Shown: piece by piece, positions 61,377 to 64,000 of the stretch
Layout of the letters: every line of letters starts with the position of its first letter
Numbering within the stretch: position 1 is the first letter of the stretch
NCBI GenBank assembly: GCA_964016875.1
Contig: OZ024724.1
Span: 51,586,438-51,650,437, forward strand
DNA: 64,000 nucleotides
DNA from: Fallopia convolvulus
Taxonomy: Eukaryota > Streptophyta > Magnoliopsida > Caryophyllales > Polygonaceae
Direction of reading: 5' to 3'
Made by a program: the position numbers and the translations under genes
The notes under the pieces: generated by a model
Seen by the model: only the letters and a program-made list of their open reading frames with translations
Database searches by the model: none
Told to the model about the DNA's origin: nothing

Positions 61377-62769
61377 TGATGAGGTATTTTCGGTGGTCGT
61401 TAATACCTATCAAAGAAACCTAACTCAACCAACTCAGTAGAGCGGCAAGTAAGGGTCGATCCCACAGAGACTTGTGTATTTATGCTTTTACTTATGTGCC
61501 AAGTAACGAATTTGGGGGGTTTGTGATTGTAAATTCTAAACTACTATGCAAAATAGAAACTATCTAAGAATGAAAAAGATGGTTTTAATCAATTAAAAGA
61601 CAAGCGTGTTCAACTAGTTAAATTCATCATAGATATGCTTATTGATCATCGATTCTCCTGATTCTCAATTCCCTTGAATAATCTACCGTGGATTATTATC
61701 CAAAACTTTATATTTAGTTGAAAGAGCTAACAGTCTAAACAACCGTAATCATTTAACAACCTAAAACAACGTCTAGATTCAATTAAACGACAACTTTAAG
61801 TTCAAAGTATCGATAGAAACAAATACTCAACGCAAACAGCTAATCAAGTTATCTGTGGTTTATTCCCTCTACAATTGAATAGCCCGAACGGGTCCAAACA
61901 ATTATAGTTGCTACTTTATCTAACCAATCCCGAACGGGATTTGATCAGATTAGTTGTAAATTAACCTAGAAATTCTATTAGGTAGCTAATCTAACAAAAC
62001 TCTAGAATAATTCTGATTCAATTAAGCACATGGAATAAAACCTATTCAAGTTGATGAGAATCAATCAAACCTCACAATATTATGCAATCTATGATTTCAA
62101 TAACTAGCCAAACACAAAGGAAATTAGCAATGCATAATTAAAATAAAATCAAACTTACAAGAGGTTCAAAGATTGCTCCTTTGAGAAAACTCTCTCCAAA
62201 GAAACCCTAGCCTCCAAAGTTGATCAAAAGTTATCTAAAAATAAACTAACATAAAGTATTTATATGTCTCTAAAAATATCCCTCAAACTCTATCTTAAAC
62301 ACATATACTCGGAAATTATAAGCCCATAAAATCAAACACCAAAGCCCAAAAACCAAATCTCAGCCCAAACTCTTGTCCGTGAAAAAACCCAGATTGCGCG
62401 GCATCGGCCTGCATTGCGCGGCCGCACATTTGCCTCCCCGCGCAATTGGCACTCAGATGGGATTGCGCAGGCTGCTACGCGGCTTCGATCCCGAGCACTT
62501 GGCTCTTGGCTTGGCTCGGTTCTTTCTTGTCTTAGCTTGTCTCCTAGCATGTCCTAGCTTCCTTAGCTTTCTTGACTCGTCCACCACCACCATGATCCAT
62601 CTGCACTCGCCCCGTTGTTGCTCCTGAACCTAAAAACCTGTAAAACCGAGCAAACCAGCGCATAATACCCCACAACACAAAAACCTAAAAACTACATAAA
62701 AGCTAACCAAAACCTAACCAAAACATATATAAAACATGCATCTAAACTACTCCTATATGCAAACTATCA
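61377..62769 (-). repeat. 5' LTR of the Athila element
   Basis: 1393 bp, same ends as the other LTR. It holds a TATA-like site near 62255-62265 and a CpG-dense module at 62392-62484. It has an extra segment near 62070-62115 compared with the 3' LTR. Confidence 0.9.
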
Positions 62770-62832
62770 ATAATAGTACTCGGGGATGGGGACGGGCAAT
62801 GCATTCCCCGCCCCGCCCCATGTGCATCCCTA

Positions 62833-63420
62833 GTTCTCGTTATCATGCAGAGAAACAATGGTTCAATAGCCTTGATGTTGAGAGTGCATGCATAGAATCT
62901 GTTAGATACACCAAGATGGTAAGTGACCTTACACTTTCAATGCTTTGTTGTTTATTTATCACGACATTGTCTTCCCTTTTACACGTAATTTCTTTTTCAT
63001 TCTTATTTCCTCTCTCACTTCAATGTAAGCCACATAAAGGTTGCCGAGAAGACCCTTATCCATGAGCGCGCAGAACACCTAGATAACGAGGAGAAACATT
63101 TGCTTCTTATGAAGGAGGGCAAGAAGTTAGAGGCCCTAATCACTAAATTTCACATGAAAAGCAAGGGGCTCAAAGATGATCCCAAGAACTTCAAGGGTGA
63201 GGCTCACAACGTGCGCTCCGAGCTTGCTAATGCAAAGAAGAAGATTGAAGACGAGCGCACCTATCGAGAGGCTAAAGAGGGCGAGTTGAGGAAGGATGAG
63301 GAGGAGATTCATTGTCTCCAACACATGGTCAAGGAGCTCAATGATGAGGCTGAGAGGGATGGGTTGGCATACCTACAGACTACGGAATATATGGATACAT
63401 CATGTAACTATCATGTGTAA
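62833..63420 (+). pseudogene. Right part of the split Tat-like antisense-ORF relic (coiled coil)
   Basis: After a short stretch ending in an apparent donor (atg|gtaagt near 62918), a frame at about 63030-63420 reads as a charged coiled coil (AEKTLIHERAEHL, KKKIEDERTYREAKEGEL, KELNDEAERDG), like exon 4 of the antisense gene at 4473-6327. It continues the sequence left of 49775 once the hAT-like element is removed. It has no conserved enzyme motif. Confidence 0.45.
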
Positions 63421-64000
63421 TAGTAGAATATTTTTAAAGTAGAGCATGTAAATGCAAATGCCTCCCTAAAAAAGACTTCCATGCAAAACTAATTGACATA
63501 CGTAATCAAATTACCATGTTTCACACATTCTTTGTCACTCCATATATATTCTAACACCCAGTTTTTTCTTCTTGCAATTTCCAACTTCATCAATTTGTTC
63601 GACGAGAAGTTTACATTTGGTACCTTTTAGAAAAATTTGCAGTATCTTCCACATTATTATTTCAGTGTTTTCCCAAATTGTTAATGTCATTTATAGAATA
63701 ATTAGCCACGTGGTTGTTTTTATTTACATACATTCAATCCTTCTCTTCCCATTTTCATCAAAATATTCCCTAAAATGGGCGCAACGTGGACTCTTTTTGG
63801 TATGACTTTGGACTTTGTGTGAGGCCTCACTTTATTTGCACAAGTCTCTTCCTTCCTCCTCTCTTGCATTCTTGTCCTCATTATAGTCTTCACCAATATC
63901 AAGATCAATCTTTAAGAATTATTTGAATCTTAGGAAGGTAGCAATTCTCAAGACTCTTGTCGGGTGCTAGTTAAGGGTTTAGTTGAGAGTTCATGTTGTG
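63421..64000. other. Window end, nothing recognised
   Basis: AT-rich sequence without a domain-bearing frame. It may include the 3' flank of the relic ending at 63420. Confidence 0.35.

Larger units (their letters stand above)
50334..62769 (-). mobile_element. Athila-lineage Ty3/gypsy retrotransposon, nearly complete
   Basis: It is flanked by ATAAT on both sides (50329-50333, 62770-62774). The paralogous hAT segment around 50217-50227 shows the uninterrupted site, which fixes both ends. The minus-strand order is 5' LTR (62769-61377), PBS of tRNA-Asp type, gag, protease, RT/RNase H, integrase, env-position ORFs, PPT and 3' LTR (51683-50334). Long LTRs, an Asp-tRNA PBS, an RT with PTRVQTGWRVCIDYRKLNA and a gene in env position are family traits of Athila. 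Coding frames carry at least four stops and several frameshifts, so the copy is non-autonomous. LTRs differ by about 18 substitutions plus a 1-bp and a roughly 43-bp indel, counted by eye. Confidence 0.92.
49775..62832. mobile_element. hAT-like non-autonomous element split by an Athila insertion
   Basis: The termini are tagggatgcaca (49775) and tgtgcatcccta (ending 62832), perfect 12-bp inverted repeats. Flanking 8-mers are gttctcgg (49767-49774) and gttctcgt (62833-62840), a one-mismatch 8-bp duplication typical of hAT. The interior is G-rich at both ends (ggggacgggg words) and AT-rich between, with no transposase. The right end is present twice: a full copy ends at about 50290 and a second copy is interrupted by the retrotransposon at 50334-62769. 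Without the insertion the element would be about 620 bp. Confidence 0.75.

Noticed and set aside
1..64000. CRISPR arrays, bacterial operons or organelle insertions
   Set aside because: No regularly spaced direct repeats with unique spacers, no bacterial-type gene packing, and no plastid or mitochondrial gene was recognised.

Overview
This is nuclear DNA of a flowering plant, most likely a eudicot. Two intact intron-bearing host genes sit in AT-rich, transposon-packed sequence. The plant assignment rests on the NIN-like RWP-RK/PB1 gene, the plant-type NPC1 gene, Ty3/gypsy elements of the Tat and Athila lineages, a plant RTE-type LINE, Stowaway-type MITEs and plant-type LTRs. I cannot name the species.

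Layout. 1-7062: 3' part of a Tat-lineage Ty3/gypsy element on +, with pol broken by three stop codons, an antisense spliced gene (4473-6327, -) and the 3' LTR (6595-7062). 7063-19000: old transposon debris, including a solo LTR (7444-8365), a candidate MITE, a perfect 206-bp palindrome (11329-11534), a Mutator-like transposase pseudogene (about 11690-13560), a plant-mobile-domain fragment (14637-14933, -), another solo LTR (15111-15911) and an RTE-type LINE relic (about 17570-18500, -).

19400-35060 is the host gene island. It holds an NLP-type nitrate-response transcription factor (CDS 20408-24006, +, 4 coding exons, 914 aa) and a complete NPC1 sterol transporter (CDS 34930-25029, -, 39 exons, 1279 aa). 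They are convergent, about 1 kb apart, with a 172-bp MITE between them. All exon junctions were worked out by hand and all phases agree.

35060-49770 is again transposon debris: an orphan LTR with primer-binding site, two Stowaway-like MITEs of one family in opposite orientation, SINE-like tRNA promoter heads, a copia gag-protease relic interrupted by a solo LTR, and decayed pieces resembling a Tat antisense ORF.

49775-62832 is a nested insertion. A hAT-like non-autonomous element (8-bp target duplication) lies in the Tat-like relic, and an almost complete Athila-lineage retrotransposon (50334-62769, -, target duplication ATAAT, two LTRs of about 1.35-1.39 kb) lies in the hAT-like element. 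The Athila element has the expected order LTR, tRNA-Asp-type PBS, gag, protease, RT/RNase H, integrase, env-position ORFs, PPT, LTR. Its coding frames are broken while its LTRs remain about 98.5% alike. It also carries CpG-dense palindromic modules in the LTRs, in gag and upstream of the env-position ORF, which are the most unusual structure in the window.

The two host genes share no obvious pathway: one acts in nitrate-responsive transcription, the other in endomembrane sterol handling. The rest is best read as successive layers of retroelement and DNA-transposon insertion and decay.
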